This document shows positions 25,240 through 33,124 of a stretch of 64,000 bases of DNA, in pieces (within the stretch, counting starts at the first letter, position 1; each line of letters begins with the position of its first letter). Source of the stretch: an uncultured Collinsella sp. (GTDB lineage: Bacteria > Actinomycetota > Coriobacteriia > Coriobacteriales > Coriobacteriaceae); NCBI GenBank assembly GCA_947642445.1, contig CANRSF010000004.1, positions 1-64,000 on the forward strand. Direction: 5' to 3'. Under the pieces are notes generated by a model that was given only the letters and a program-made list of their open reading frames with translations, ran no database searches and was not told the origin of the DNA. The position numbers and the translations under genes were made by a program.

Positions 25240-26073
25240 TTAGCGGATGATGGTCGCGCCGGTCTTGTGCGAAACGTAGACGGCGGCCTTGTTGATCGCG
25301 ACGTTGATGAGGATATAGATGACCGCGATCACCAGGTAGACCGACACGAGGGCATCGTAGTTGGTAATGAGCACGCGGGCATTTTGCATGAGGTCGGGGT
25401 AGCTCACCACGTAGGCGACGGTGGTGTCTTTGACGACGACCACAAGCTGCGAAATCAACGACGGAATGATAAAACGAATAGCTTGCGGCAGGACGATTTT
25501 AAAGGTGATTTTAGCTTTGGAGAGACCGAGTGCCTGGGCAGCCTCGACCTGGCCGCGCGGTACGGCGTTGACACCGGCACGGAAGATCTCGGCAAGTACG
25601 CCGGCTGCGGCGAGCGCAACGGGAAGCGTGAGCATCCAAAACGACGGCAGCGCGATCTTGTACTGGGGCAGCACCAAAAAGAAGAAGTAGATGAACAGCA
25701 GGCTCGGCACGCCGCGGAAGAAATCGGTGAGCACGCGGCAGACCAGCTGCAGCGGCTTAATGTCGCTGGTGCGACCGAGCATAAGGGCAAGGCCGAGCAC
25801 CAGCGCGATGGCGCCGGCGGTGAGTGCGACTTTAACGGTGCCCTCAAAGCCGGCAAGCAGAAACTTCCAGGTGGTGAGGTGCGTAAAGAAATACCAATAG
25901 TGAACCGAAAGCTGGCCGGTCACATAAAAGCGCTGCAACACGAGGGCAACGAGTGCGACGACGGCAACCAGCGAGATGGCGGTGCCGATGCGAATCTTGG
26001 CGCGCATCTTGGGGCCGGGAGCCTCGTAGAGCGCATCGCGCATGGTGAGCGCGGGGGAGGAGTGCTTGCTCAT
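25240..26073 (-). CDS. polar amino acid ABC transporter permease (GluD-like)
   Basis: 277 residues, with a long N-terminal cytoplasmic part and first membrane helix (ISLVAVVALVALVLQRFYV), then the His/Glu/Gln permease domain. The EAA loop is AGVNAVPRGQVEAAQALGLSKAKITFKIVLPQAIRFIIPSL. It is one half of the heterodimeric channel. Its ATG overlaps the end of the partner permease gene by four bases (ATGA), showing coupled translation. The longer N-terminus and order match the actinobacterial glutamate system GluABCD. Confidence 0.92.
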   Translation of the reverse strand: MSKHSSPALTMRDALYEAPGPKMRAKIRIGTAISLVAVVALVALVLQRFYVTGQLSVHYWYFFTHLTTWKFLLAGFEGTVKVALTAGAIALVLGLALMLGRTSDIKPLQLVCRVLTDFFRGVPSLLFIYFFFLVLPQYKIALPSFWMLTLPVALAAAGVLAEIFRAGVNAVPRGQVEAAQALGLSKAKITFKIVLPQAIRFIIPSLISQLVVVVKDTTVAYVVSYPDLMQNARVLITNYDALVSVYLVIAVIYILINVAINKAAVYVSHKTGATIIR

Positions 26074-26729
26074 CGGAGGATCCTCACCTTCTTATCGATG
26101 TAGTTGCCAATGTGGCTCACCACAAAGGCTGTGCCCAGGTAGCCGAGCGCTGAGATAAAGAACGCGGCGACGCCGCCGAGCGAGCGCGTGTTGATATAGC
26201 TCACCACGCCGGTGAGCTCCTGGGGCTTAAGCGGCACCTGACTGCCGAGCGCGGTGGTGAGCATGACGGCGATAAAGAGGTTGGTCATGGGCAGCACGCT
26301 CGAGCGCAGTGCCTGCGGAATCACGATCTTGGCGAGGATGCGGTTGAAGCTCATGCCCAGCGAGCGGGCGGCTTCCACCTGGCCGACGCCGACGGTGTTG
26401 ATGCCGCTCATAAAGTTTTCGGAGCCAAAGGCCGAGCCCAGCAACACCGTGGCGACGATAACGCAGGTGCGGTAGGGCAGGACGACCTTGAGCGGCGGCA
26501 ATGCGTAGACGACGATGATGAGCAACGCAATGCCGGGGATGTTACGAAACACCTGGACATACAGGTCGCCAAAGACGCGCAGCGGCTTGAGCGGCGACAC
26601 GCGCATCACGGTGACGGCGACGGCCAGCACCATGGCGATGGCAAACGACTCAAGCGTCATACCCCAGGTTGCTAGCAGCGCGTCGATATAGTTCTGGCCA
26701 TAGAGCGACCAGAGCTCGGAGAGACTCAT
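26070..26729 (-). CDS. polar amino acid ABC transporter permease (GluC-like)
   Basis: 219 residues, compact permease with about five membrane segments. The EAA loop is SGINTVGVGQVEAARSLGMSFNRILAKIVIPQALRSSVLPM, which contacts the ATPase; VQVFRNIPGIALLIIVVYALPPL is the usual block after the second helix. It pairs with the GluD-like permease, which it overlaps by four bases. It is separated from the upstream binding-protein gene by 139 bases with a stem-loop. Confidence 0.92.
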   Translation of the reverse strand: MSLSELWSLYGQNYIDALLATWGMTLESFAIAMVLAVAVTVMRVSPLKPLRVFGDLYVQVFRNIPGIALLIIVVYALPPLKVVLPYRTCVIVATVLLGSAFGSENFMSGINTVGVGQVEAARSLGMSFNRILAKIVIPQALRSSVLPMTNLFIAVMLTTALGSQVPLKPQELTGVVSYINTRSLGGVAAFFISALGYLGTAFVVSHIGNYIDKKVRILR

Positions 26730-26749
26730 GCGGACCTCCCGCCGATAAG

Positions 26750-26778
26750 GAAAGGGGCTCCCGTGTGTACGGAAGCCC
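26750..26778 (-). terminator. stem-loop between binding protein and permease genes
   Basis: Minus strand CGGGGCTTCCG...CGGGAGCCCC then TTTCCTT. A leaky terminator or 3' mRNA stabiliser here would let the binding protein be made in excess, as is common in such operons. Confidence 0.6.
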
Positions 26779-26868
26779 CGACAACTCAGTGAAGAAACAG
26801 TTTAGCGCAATAAAGCGCACCGTGCGTTTCCGTATGGTTTCGTTGCGGCCGTTATTCGGCTCTATGGC

Positions 26869-27861
26869 CTAGGCGCCGATCTCGGGCAGCTCGGGAACAT
26901 TGGTGTCGCCCGTGCGGTCGCCGATGCAGATCTGCCACAGCTCGGTCCAGGTGCCGTCGTCCTCAATCTTCTTAAGGAAGTCGTTAACGAAGGCGACGCC
27001 GTCGGAATCGAGCGGCAGGCCGATGCCATAGGGCTCCTTGCTGCCGAAGGGCTTGCCGGCGATCTTATACTTACCGGGCTCGCGGACCAGGGCGCTCTGC
27101 TGCATGTTGTTGTCGATGACGTAGGCGTCAACGCGGCCCTGCTGGAGTGCCTGGCGGGCCTCCTCGTCGGTCTTGAACTCCTGCTGGCTGGCCTTGGGAG
27201 CGAGCTCCTCCAGGATGGCAGGGCCGTTGGAGCCGGACTGGACGGCGACGTTCTTGTCGGCCAGGTCGTCGACGCTCTTGATGTCGTCGTTGTCGGCGAG
27301 CACCAGGATAGCCTGCTGGGTGTAGTAGTAGGGACCGGCAAAGGAGACGAGCTTCTTGCGCTCGTCAGTGATGGTGTAGGTGGCAAAGACAGCGTCGACT
27401 TGGCCGTTCTGCAGGACGGACTCACGCGTGTCCGAGGTCACCTGGGTGATCTCGACCTTGTTCTCGCCCAGAATGTAGTTGGACAGGAGCTGTGCGATAC
27501 CGGCGTCGAAGCCGCGGGTCTGACCGTCCTTCTCGTTGAGGAGGGAGAAGAGCGTGGAGGTCTGGACGCCACCGATCGTAAAGACGCCGGCATCCTTGAC
27601 GGCCGTAGCCCAGGTGCTGGCGGCGATGGCGTCGTCATCGGCCTTGGGGCCGTCGTTGACGAGCTTGTCGAATGCCTTGGCGTCGAGCGTGGCGGAAACC
27701 TCGGTATCCTCGGAGCTCTTGGAGGAACCGGCGGAACCCTTGTCGGCCTCGGTACTGGTGTCGGAGCAGCCGGCAAGACCAAGGCCGGCGACGGTTGCGA
27801 AGGTGGCGGCGACGAAGCCGCGGCGGTCGAGAACGACCTGCTGGGAGAGGTTCTTGCTCAT
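26869..27861 (-). CDS. amino acid ABC transporter substrate-binding lipoprotein (GluB-like)
   Basis: 330 residues. The N-terminus has both a twin-arginine-like motif and a lipobox (DRRGFVAATFATVAGLGLAGC, lipid-modified Cys at about 32), so it is probably a lipoprotein exported by Tat. A Ser/Glu-rich linker follows, then the periplasmic-binding-protein type 2 fold: FTIGGVQTSTLF, DGQTRGFDAGIAQLLSNYILG, VEITQVTSDTRESVLQNGQVDAVFATYTITDERKKLVSFAGPYY, YVIDNNM and EPYGIGLPLDSDG. These fit glutamate/glutamine-binding proteins. It is the first gene of the transporter operon, with a consensus promoter just upstream. Confidence 0.92.
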   Translation of the reverse strand: MSKNLSQQVVLDRRGFVAATFATVAGLGLAGCSDTSTEADKGSAGSSKSSEDTEVSATLDAKAFDKLVNDGPKADDDAIAASTWATAVKDAGVFTIGGVQTSTLFSLLNEKDGQTRGFDAGIAQLLSNYILGENKVEITQVTSDTRESVLQNGQVDAVFATYTITDERKKLVSFAGPYYYTQQAILVLADNDDIKSVDDLADKNVAVQSGSNGPAILEELAPKASQQEFKTDEEARQALQQGRVDAYVIDNNMQQSALVREPGKYKIAGKPFGSKEPYGIGLPLDSDGVAFVNDFLKKIEDDGTWTELWQICIGDRTGDTNVPELPEIGA

Positions 27862-27904
27862 GGTAGAACACCTTTCTCAATAAAATCCCTAGCGGTTGAG
27901 TAGA

Positions 27905-27934
27905 GTTATACCCTATCGCGCTCAAATGGGTCAA
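27905..27934 (-). promoter_or_regulatory. promoter of the glutamate-type transporter operon
   Basis: Minus strand TTGACC (27929-27934), 18 bases, TATAAC (27905-27910), about 44 bases before the binding-protein ATG. Confidence 0.65.
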
Positions 27935-27978
27935 CACGAAATAACTCAGAAACATACTTACCTTATGGGTTATTCTAC

Positions 27979-28020
27979 CTACCATAAAGGGACAGGCACC
28001 TTTGTGGTGGTTCTTGCAGA
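27979..28020 (+). repeat. CACCACAAAGG hairpin repeat, copy B1
   Basis: CTACCATAAAGGGACAGGCACCTTTGTGGTGGTTCTTGCAGA. Its right arm and loop match the copy at 46953 (CCACCACAAAGGGGACACAGGCACCTTTGTGGTGGTTTTGCTGA); its left arm is decayed. The loop again carries GGGACAGG. Confidence 0.75.
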
Positions 28021-28044
28021 TGTGGTGGCCTGTCTCGCTGCTTT

Positions 28045-28261
28045 GTCTCAATCTGTAACAGTTAGACGAGGAAATGGGTTCTACCTGTTACAGATCGAGA
28101 TTTTCTCTTCAGGGGGATTTGAATGTCTCGATCTGTAACATCTGGACGGCTAAAAGGTCTCAATCTGTTACAGATTGAGACAAAGGTCAGGGGCAAAGAC
28201 GGTTTGTCTAGATCTGTAACAGTTAGACGGGAATTCGGGCCCTAGATGTTACAGATTGAGA
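28045..28261. repeat. cluster of alternating TCTCAATCTGTAACAG dyads
   Basis: Six related units lie in 217 bases: 28045 (+) GTCTCAATCTGTAACAGTTAGACG, 28081 (-), 28125 (+) GTCTCGATCTGTAACATCTGGACG, 28157-28181 a near-perfect 25-bp palindrome GTCTCAATCTGTTACAGATTGAGAC, 28206 (+) GTCTAGATCTGTAACAGTTAGACG and 28241 (-). Alternating orientation gives several possible stems. The 455-base gap 27862-28316 also holds the transporter promoter, the B1 hairpin and the dxs terminator; I see no gene in it. Confidence 0.8.
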
Positions 28262-28279
28262 TAATCGCGCCGCGAAAAT

Positions 28280-28318
28280 AAAAACCTCCGCAGGGATGCT
28301 TCCCTTGCGGGGGTTTTT
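28280..28318 (-). terminator. intrinsic terminator of dxs
   Basis: Minus strand AAAAACCCCCGCAAGGGA...TCCCTGCGGAGGTTTTTATTTT, overlapping the dxs stop codon; strong stem and T tract. Confidence 0.88.
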
Positions 28319-30098
28319 ACTCTTTGAGTAGCCTTACGGCCTCGGCGGCCATGTTCTCGACCGTCATGCCGTTCTGAGCGAGCAGTTCGTTGGGGTCGTA
28401 GCGGTCGGGGAAGCCCTTGGCGATGCCGAAGGTGCGCGTGCGCACGGGCGTGCAGGCCAGGTAACACGCCACACGCTCGCCCCAGCCGCCGTCCAAGACG
28501 CCGTCCTCGAGGGTGACGACAACGCGGTGCTCGGCGGCAAGGCTGTCGAGGAACTCGCGGTCGAGCTCGGTTGCAAAGCGCGGGTTGACGAGTGTGGCCT
28601 CGATACCGTACTCGGCGGCCAAGCGGTTTGTCACGCGCTCGCCCAGCTCAAAGAAATCGCCAAGCGCGAGCACGGCCACGTCGCGTCCCTGGCGTACCAC
28701 GTTGTAGCGAACGACGCTATAGTCGGTGTCTTCGGCGGGCGCAAGATCGGGGCGGCTTACCAAGCCAATGCCCGGCACGCGAATCGCCACGGGATGCTCG
28801 CGGTGGTCGAGCGACCAGCTCAGCATGGACAGGTATTCCTCCATGCAGGCAGGTGCAAGGTAGTGCATGTTGGGAAGTCCGCCCAGCATGGAAATATCGA
28901 AGAACGAGAGGTGCGTCTCGGACGTGGTGCCAAAGATCGACGCGCCAAACACCAAGATGGTTGCGGGGGCGTCGTTGAGGCACAGGTCGTGCCACAGTTC
29001 GTCGTAGGCGCGCTGCAAAAACGTGCCGTACACACCAAAGACTGGCTTGGCGCCCGAGCGCGCAAGCGCGGTGGCAAAGGTCACGGCGTGCTCCTCGGCA
29101 ATGCCCACGTCGACAAACTGCTTGCCTGCCGCGGCGCGAAGCTCGGGTGTAAAGCCCATGATGTAGGGCGTGGCCGCCGTGATGCCCACGACCTGCGGAT
29201 CGCGCTCGATGGCAGCGCTCAGGGCCTCGCCCGTAATATCGGCATAGGTGCGCGGCGCAGGCTCGCTCGGATGGCCCGGGCAGAGCTTGCGCCCAGTCGC
29301 CATGTCAAACGGACCCACATGATGCCAGCGCTCGGGGTCGCTCTGGGCCGGCTCAAAGCCCTTACCCTTGGCGGTGGAGACGTGCAGCACGATGGGATGA
29401 TCGATATCGCGCAATTCCTGCAGCGCGTCGACGAGGGCCAACACATCGTTACCGGCGTCCAGATAGCGGTAGTCGAGCCCCATCGCGCGGAAAACGTTGC
29501 GCTCACAGGTGCCGTTGCTGGCGCGTAGCTCGGCCAGATTGCGATACAGGCCACCGTGGTTTTCGGCGATGGACTGGTCGTTGTCATTGACGACGATGAT
29601 CAAGTTGCTGTCGAGCTCGGCGGCATTGTTAAAGCCCTCAAACGCTAGACCGCCCGAAAGCGAGCCGTCGCCAATGACGGTAATGACGTTGTAGATATCG
29701 CCTGCCAGGTCGCGCGCGTGCGCCAGGCCGCAGCCCAGGCTCACCGACGTGGAGGTATGGCCCATGGCGAACAGGTCGTGCTCGGACTCGTCGGGATTGG
29801 CAAAGCCAGAAGCCTCACCATAACGCTCCGGATCGATATAAGTGTACGCGCGCCCAGTCAGCGCCTTGTGGGCGTAGGTCTGGTGCGAAACGTCAAAGAC
29901 AATCTTGTCGATGGGGGAGTTGAACACGCGATGAAGCGCAACCGTAAGCTCAACGACGCCCAAGTTGGGGGCAACGTGTCCGCCGACGGCGGCGGAGCTT
30001 TCGAGGATGGCGTGGCGGATCTCGCCGCAGAGCAGTGGAAGCTCGGCGCGGTCGAGAGCCTTGACGTCCTCGGGCGTTGTCGTTTGCGTAAGCAGCAT
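28317..30098 (-). CDS. dxs: 1-deoxy-D-xylulose-5-phosphate synthase (divergent form)
   Basis: 593 residues; a thiamine-diphosphate transketolase-family protein expected to condense pyruvate and glyceraldehyde 3-phosphate in the MEP isoprenoid pathway. TPP motif GDGSLSGGLAFEGFNNAAELDSNLIIVVNDND, catalytic Glu in DVGIAEEHAVTFA and the C-terminal transketolase domain (GWGERVACYLA) are present. It is shorter than the usual 620-640 residues and differs at normally fixed places: GGHVAPNLG for GHLASGLG, and FGASIFGTTSETHLSFFD for DRAGIVGADGPTHQGxFD. It belongs to a variant clade, and I keep some doubt about its exact reaction. No other MEP gene is nearby. Confidence 0.8.
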   Translation of the reverse strand: MLLTQTTTPEDVKALDRAELPLLCGEIRHAILESSAAVGGHVAPNLGVVELTVALHRVFNSPIDKIVFDVSHQTYAHKALTGRAYTYIDPERYGEASGFANPDESEHDLFAMGHTSTSVSLGCGLAHARDLAGDIYNVITVIGDGSLSGGLAFEGFNNAAELDSNLIIVVNDNDQSIAENHGGLYRNLAELRASNGTCERNVFRAMGLDYRYLDAGNDVLALVDALQELRDIDHPIVLHVSTAKGKGFEPAQSDPERWHHVGPFDMATGRKLCPGHPSEPAPRTYADITGEALSAAIERDPQVVGITAATPYIMGFTPELRAAAGKQFVDVGIAEEHAVTFATALARSGAKPVFGVYGTFLQRAYDELWHDLCLNDAPATILVFGASIFGTTSETHLSFFDISMLGGLPNMHYLAPACMEEYLSMLSWSLDHREHPVAIRVPGIGLVSRPDLAPAEDTDYSVVRYNVVRQGRDVAVLALGDFFELGERVTNRLAAEYGIEATLVNPRFATELDREFLDSLAAEHRVVVTLEDGVLDGGWGERVACYLACTPVRTRTFGIAKGFPDRYDPNELLAQNGMTVENMAAEAVRLLKE

Positions 30099-30326
30099 CG
30101 TTGTGGGTTACTCCATGCGAATCGAGCGCCGGCGCTCCCTCGGCCGGCACAATTGCACAAAACAGTCTCGCACATTTTGGCGTTTGATATGTGACGGCGG
30201 CGCGGTAATTCGCCAACTGGTGGGGCAAAACGTTTTGTCCGATGCCATACTGATAAGTTCCATGATGATTTTATTCATTGCGTGCAGGCTGTGGCTTGCC
30301 GCCGAGCGCCGCCGGAAGGAGGCCGC

Positions 30327-30863
30327 ATGTCCGATACCGTTCGTGCCGAGAAAATCGCGTGCGAAGTAGACCATGCCGCCCGTCAACTGGCACAGGCGGG
30401 CCGTCTGGACCTGACGCGCGAGTTTATCCAGCATGGTGATGTGACGGTGTATGCGCATGTGACCTCGGTGGCGCGGGCAAGTCTGTCATTTGCCGAGCGC
30501 TTGGGCCGTGCTGGCATTTCGGTCGACCGCGCCTCGCTGCTGCGCGGGGCCCTGCTGCACGATTACTTTCTCTATGACTGGCACGACCCCGACCCAAGCC
30601 ATCGACTGCATGGCTTTCGTCACCCGTTTTTTGCCCTGGCGCGTGCGGAGGAAGATTTTGAGCTGACGTCGCGCGAGCGGAATATCATCGCGTGCCATAT
30701 GTTTCCGCTGGTGCCGGTGCCGCCGACGTGTCGTGAGGCTTGGATTGTATGCCTGGCAGATAAATGGTGCGCTCTGCGTGAGACGGTCGCCGGCCGTCTG
30801 CGGCGCAAGGACGAGGCGGACGATGACGTGAGCAGCGAATCGAACGAAAAGAGGAGAGGGTAG
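30327..30863 (+). CDS. HD-domain phosphohydrolase
   Basis: 178 residues with an HD metal-dependent phosphohydrolase fold. The first His is in DVTVYAHVTSVARASLSFAERLG, the HD pair in LLRGALLHDYFLYDWHD, later His in HGFRHPFFALARAEEDFELTSRERNIIACHMFPLVP, and an Asp in CLADKWCAL. Nucleotide or (p)ppGpp-like substrates are typical of the family, but none can be assigned. The ATG at 30327 follows GGAAGGAGG. The next gene starts three bases after its stop, so the two are one unit. Confidence 0.85.
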   Translation: MSDTVRAEKIACEVDHAARQLAQAGRLDLTREFIQHGDVTVYAHVTSVARASLSFAERLGRAGISVDRASLLRGALLHDYFLYDWHDPDPSHRLHGFRHPFFALARAEEDFELTSRERNIIACHMFPLVPVPPTCREAWIVCLADKWCALRETVAGRLRRKDEADDDVSSESNEKRRG

Positions 30864-30866
30864 ACG

Positions 30867-31886
30867 GTGGGAACCGCGATCGACATGGCATTTGACGGCG
30901 CGACGCTTGCCGCCTGTCCACTCTCGGCACTGGTGCTCTCGTTTGCCTTTTACGGGTTTTGCGGCTGGGCGTGGGAGTCGACGGTTTGCGCCATGCTCAA
31001 TCACGGACGATTTGCCAACAGTGGCTTTTTGCTGGGGCCGTGTTGCCCTATCTATGGTGTGGGCGGCATAGCCTGCTGGCTTTTGCTGCGCGGGATTCCG
31101 GATGCCTCGAGCCAGTTTGTTGCCGCGGCGCTCGTATGCAGCGTGATTGAGTACGGCGTAGGCGTTTTGTTGGAAAAAACAACAGGTGCGCGCTTTTGGG
31201 ATTACTCGCACCTGCCGTTTAACCTGCACGGACGCATCTGCCTGTACTGGGCCTGCGCGTTTGGCTTGGGCGCGTTGTGCATTTGCCGTTTAGTGGAGCC
31301 GGCATTGCTGGGGTTGCTTGGCCATCTGCCGGTGCTGATTGTGCGGTTGTCCGCCTTTATCGTCGCGGTCGCGATGATGGTTGACGCGGTGTGCTCGTTG
31401 GCGAGCTGGCGGCGTCTGTCCGATCAGCTGGAGCGCGTGCGCGCCGACCTTGCCGACCGCATCAACGAGTCGCTTGCCGATGCCTCGGACTCAATGCTCG
31501 AGCGCATTCCCGAATCGACGATTGACTCGGTGACACAGACGCACATCCGCAGCCGTGCCGTTAACGCGTGGCTGGCCGAGCTGGGTGACGCCGCGCTCGA
31601 TGCCCTGCGCGAGAAGGCTTCGATGCCGACGTTTGTCGCGGATGGTGCTCGCGGCCTGGCACTCGCTGCCCGCCGCGTGGCCGATGCCGCGCCGAGCATG
31701 CCGCGTCCGTCACTCAGTCGTCGCCTTGCCGGCAAGCGCATGAGCCGTCCGGTGCCGAGCGTGTCGCTCAGCCGTCGCGACCTGCGCTTCTTTAATGCCT
31801 TCCCGCGCTTGCGCATCAACCGCTACGAGGGCGTCATCCGAGCCACCGACCTTCGCGACCGAGCCCGCGAGCTGTTCCGGCGCTAG
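30867..31886 (+). CDS. CmpB-family (putative ABC transporter permease, PF06541-type) membrane protein
   Basis: 339 residues. Its N-terminal half has five or six membrane segments and the family's motifs FYGFCGWAWESTVCAMLNHGRFANSGFLLGPCCPIYGVGG and FWDYSHLPFNLHGRICLYWACAFG. The C-terminal 150 residues are soluble and rich in Ala, Arg and Ser. The family is named as type IV ABC-transporter-like, but no ATPase is known for it and its function is unresolved. GTG start after GAGGAGAGGG, three bases after the HD hydrolase. Confidence 0.82.
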   Translation: MGTAIDMAFDGATLAACPLSALVLSFAFYGFCGWAWESTVCAMLNHGRFANSGFLLGPCCPIYGVGGIACWLLLRGIPDASSQFVAAALVCSVIEYGVGVLLEKTTGARFWDYSHLPFNLHGRICLYWACAFGLGALCICRLVEPALLGLLGHLPVLIVRLSAFIVAVAMMVDAVCSLASWRRLSDQLERVRADLADRINESLADASDSMLERIPESTIDSVTQTHIRSRAVNAWLAELGDAALDALREKASMPTFVADGARGLALAARRVADAAPSMPRPSLSRRLAGKRMSRPVPSVSLSRRDLRFFNAFPRLRINRYEGVIRATDLRDRARELFRR

Positions 31887-31963
31887 CTGGGACGGGCGCG
31901 CTCACGGCTCCCTTGCTTGCGTATTTCCCGTTCGTTTCGCGCCCGTTGCCGCGCCGTTTCCAA

Positions 31964-32059
31964 GATTGCGGCACCGTTGGAGATGGCACGATCTGGGTCG
32001 AGCCGGTCGAAGAAGTCATCCGCATCCGCACCGGCGAGCACGGCCCCGCCGCGGTGTAG
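31964..32059 (+). pseudogene. glnB: remnant of PII nitrogen regulator (C-terminus only)
   Basis: The frame reads DCGTVGDGTIWVEPVEEVIRIRTGEHGPAAV then TAG. This matches the invariant PII C-terminus (TGxIGDGKIFV...VxxVIRIRTGExxxAA[IV]). The N-terminal 80 residues, including the T-loop, are missing; upstream codons down to the CmpB stop do not look like PII. It has no start codon or ribosome site and is absent from the ORF track. The rest of 31887-32146 holds only the HAD promoter region. Confidence 0.75.
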
Positions 32060-32090
32060 GACAATCTTTCGCCTGACGGGCGTGCCTCTC

Positions 32091-32118
32091 TTGGGGCACG
32101 CTCGTTCTCGTCTACAAT
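32091..32118 (+). promoter_or_regulatory. possible promoter of the HAD gene
   Basis: TTGGGG (32091-32096), 16 bases, TACAAT (32113-32118), 28 bases before the start; weak -35. Confidence 0.4.
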
Positions 32119-32146
32119 ATCGTGCAGACGAAGGAGAGGCACGCCC

Positions 32147-33004
32147 ATGATCAAGATGTTCGCGAGTGATTTAGACGGAACGCTGCTGAACGCACTGCAT
32201 GAGGCGGATGGGACCATCCGCCGTGCCATCCGCGAGCTGACCGAGGCTGGCCTGCATGTGGTTCCCGCGACCGGGCGCTCGACGTTGCCGATCGGCGAGC
32301 ATGGCTTTACGGGCCTGGCGCTTGACGCCTGCTGCTCCAATGGCTCCATCGTGCGCGACAGCCATGGCGAGGTGCTCAAAACCTGGACCATCGACCCACA
32401 GATCACTGAGGAGCTGCTCAAGGCGTTCCCGGACATTTGCTTTGATTGCTCCACGCCCGATGGCATGTTTTCGAGTGGATCGTTCGAGATGCATCAGGCG
32501 GGCTTTAAAAAGGACAGCCCCATCAAGCGCATCGTGATGCGCGGTATGCGTGCGCGTGGCGGGTACCACGAGGAACAGTATTTCGACCAGTCGATCGGCG
32601 ATATCTTGCGTCACGATGTATGCAAGATCAACTGCCGCGTGATCTCGCCCGAGTTGGAGCGCGACCTTAAGGCGTATCTTGCCGAGCGATCGGACCGCGT
32701 GGTCAACGCGCCGTTTGACCCGGTGATGTTCGAGATCACGGATGTGGCATGCAACAAGGGCGAGAGTGTGGCCTGGCTGGCGGGCTACTACGGCATTGCC
32801 GAGGACGAGGTTGCGGTTTATGGCGACGGCGGAAACGACATCGCCATGCTCAAGCGTTTCCGCCACAGCTACGCGACCAAAAACGCTAGCGATGCAGCTA
32901 AAGCCGCCGCGAGCGCGACCATCGGCAACTGCATGGTCCACGCCGTCCCCAAACACATGCTCGCCACCATGCATAAGCAGAGCTCCCGCACCATCATCGA
33001 ATAA
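32147..33004 (+). CDS. HAD-superfamily Cof-type sugar phosphatase
   Basis: 285 residues. HAD motif I is FASDLDGTLL with the nucleophile Asp, motif II is in VVPATGRS, the Lys of motif III in NKGESVAWLAGYYGI, and motif IV in VYGDGGNDIAMLKRF. The large cap between motifs II and III is of the C2b type found in Cof/YwpJ-like phosphatases, which act on sugar phosphates, PLP or flavin phosphates. The substrate is unknown. ATG follows GAAGGAGAGGC. Its TAA runs into a short GGGACA hairpin. Confidence 0.88.
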   Translation: MIKMFASDLDGTLLNALHEADGTIRRAIRELTEAGLHVVPATGRSTLPIGEHGFTGLALDACCSNGSIVRDSHGEVLKTWTIDPQITEELLKAFPDICFDCSTPDGMFSSGSFEMHQAGFKKDSPIKRIVMRGMRARGGYHEEQYFDQSIGDILRHDVCKINCRVISPELERDLKAYLAERSDRVVNAPFDPVMFEITDVACNKGESVAWLAGYYGIAEDEVAVYGDGGNDIAMLKRFRHSYATKNASDAAKAAASATIGNCMVHAVPKHMLATMHKQSSRTIIE

Positions 33005-33030
33005 GGGACAAAGGGACAGTCCCTTTGCCA
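33002..33030 (+). repeat. GGGACA hairpin at a stop codon (class C)
   Basis: TAAGGGACAAAGGGACAGTCCCTTTGCC begins with the HAD gene's own TAA. CAAAGGGAC can pair with GTCCCTTTG. Confidence 0.65.
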
Positions 33031-33124
33031 CAATCTAAATATTGCCTTTACGTGTTGATGCACACGGCGTGCAATAATACTCGCACTGTGCAATAGCGCA
33101 CAGGCTGAGTAACAAGGAGGACGC

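Noticed and set aside
24373-26103. 576-residue plus-strand ORF
   Set aside because: Antisense to the glutamate-type transporter genes, whose motifs are unambiguous.
28045-28261. Possible CRISPR array
   Set aside because: Units alternate in orientation, spacing is irregular and spacers are not of constant length; no cas genes.
31834-32466. 210-residue minus-strand ORF
   Set aside because: Antisense shadow over the HAD gene; the plus strand carries the PII remnant and HAD motifs.
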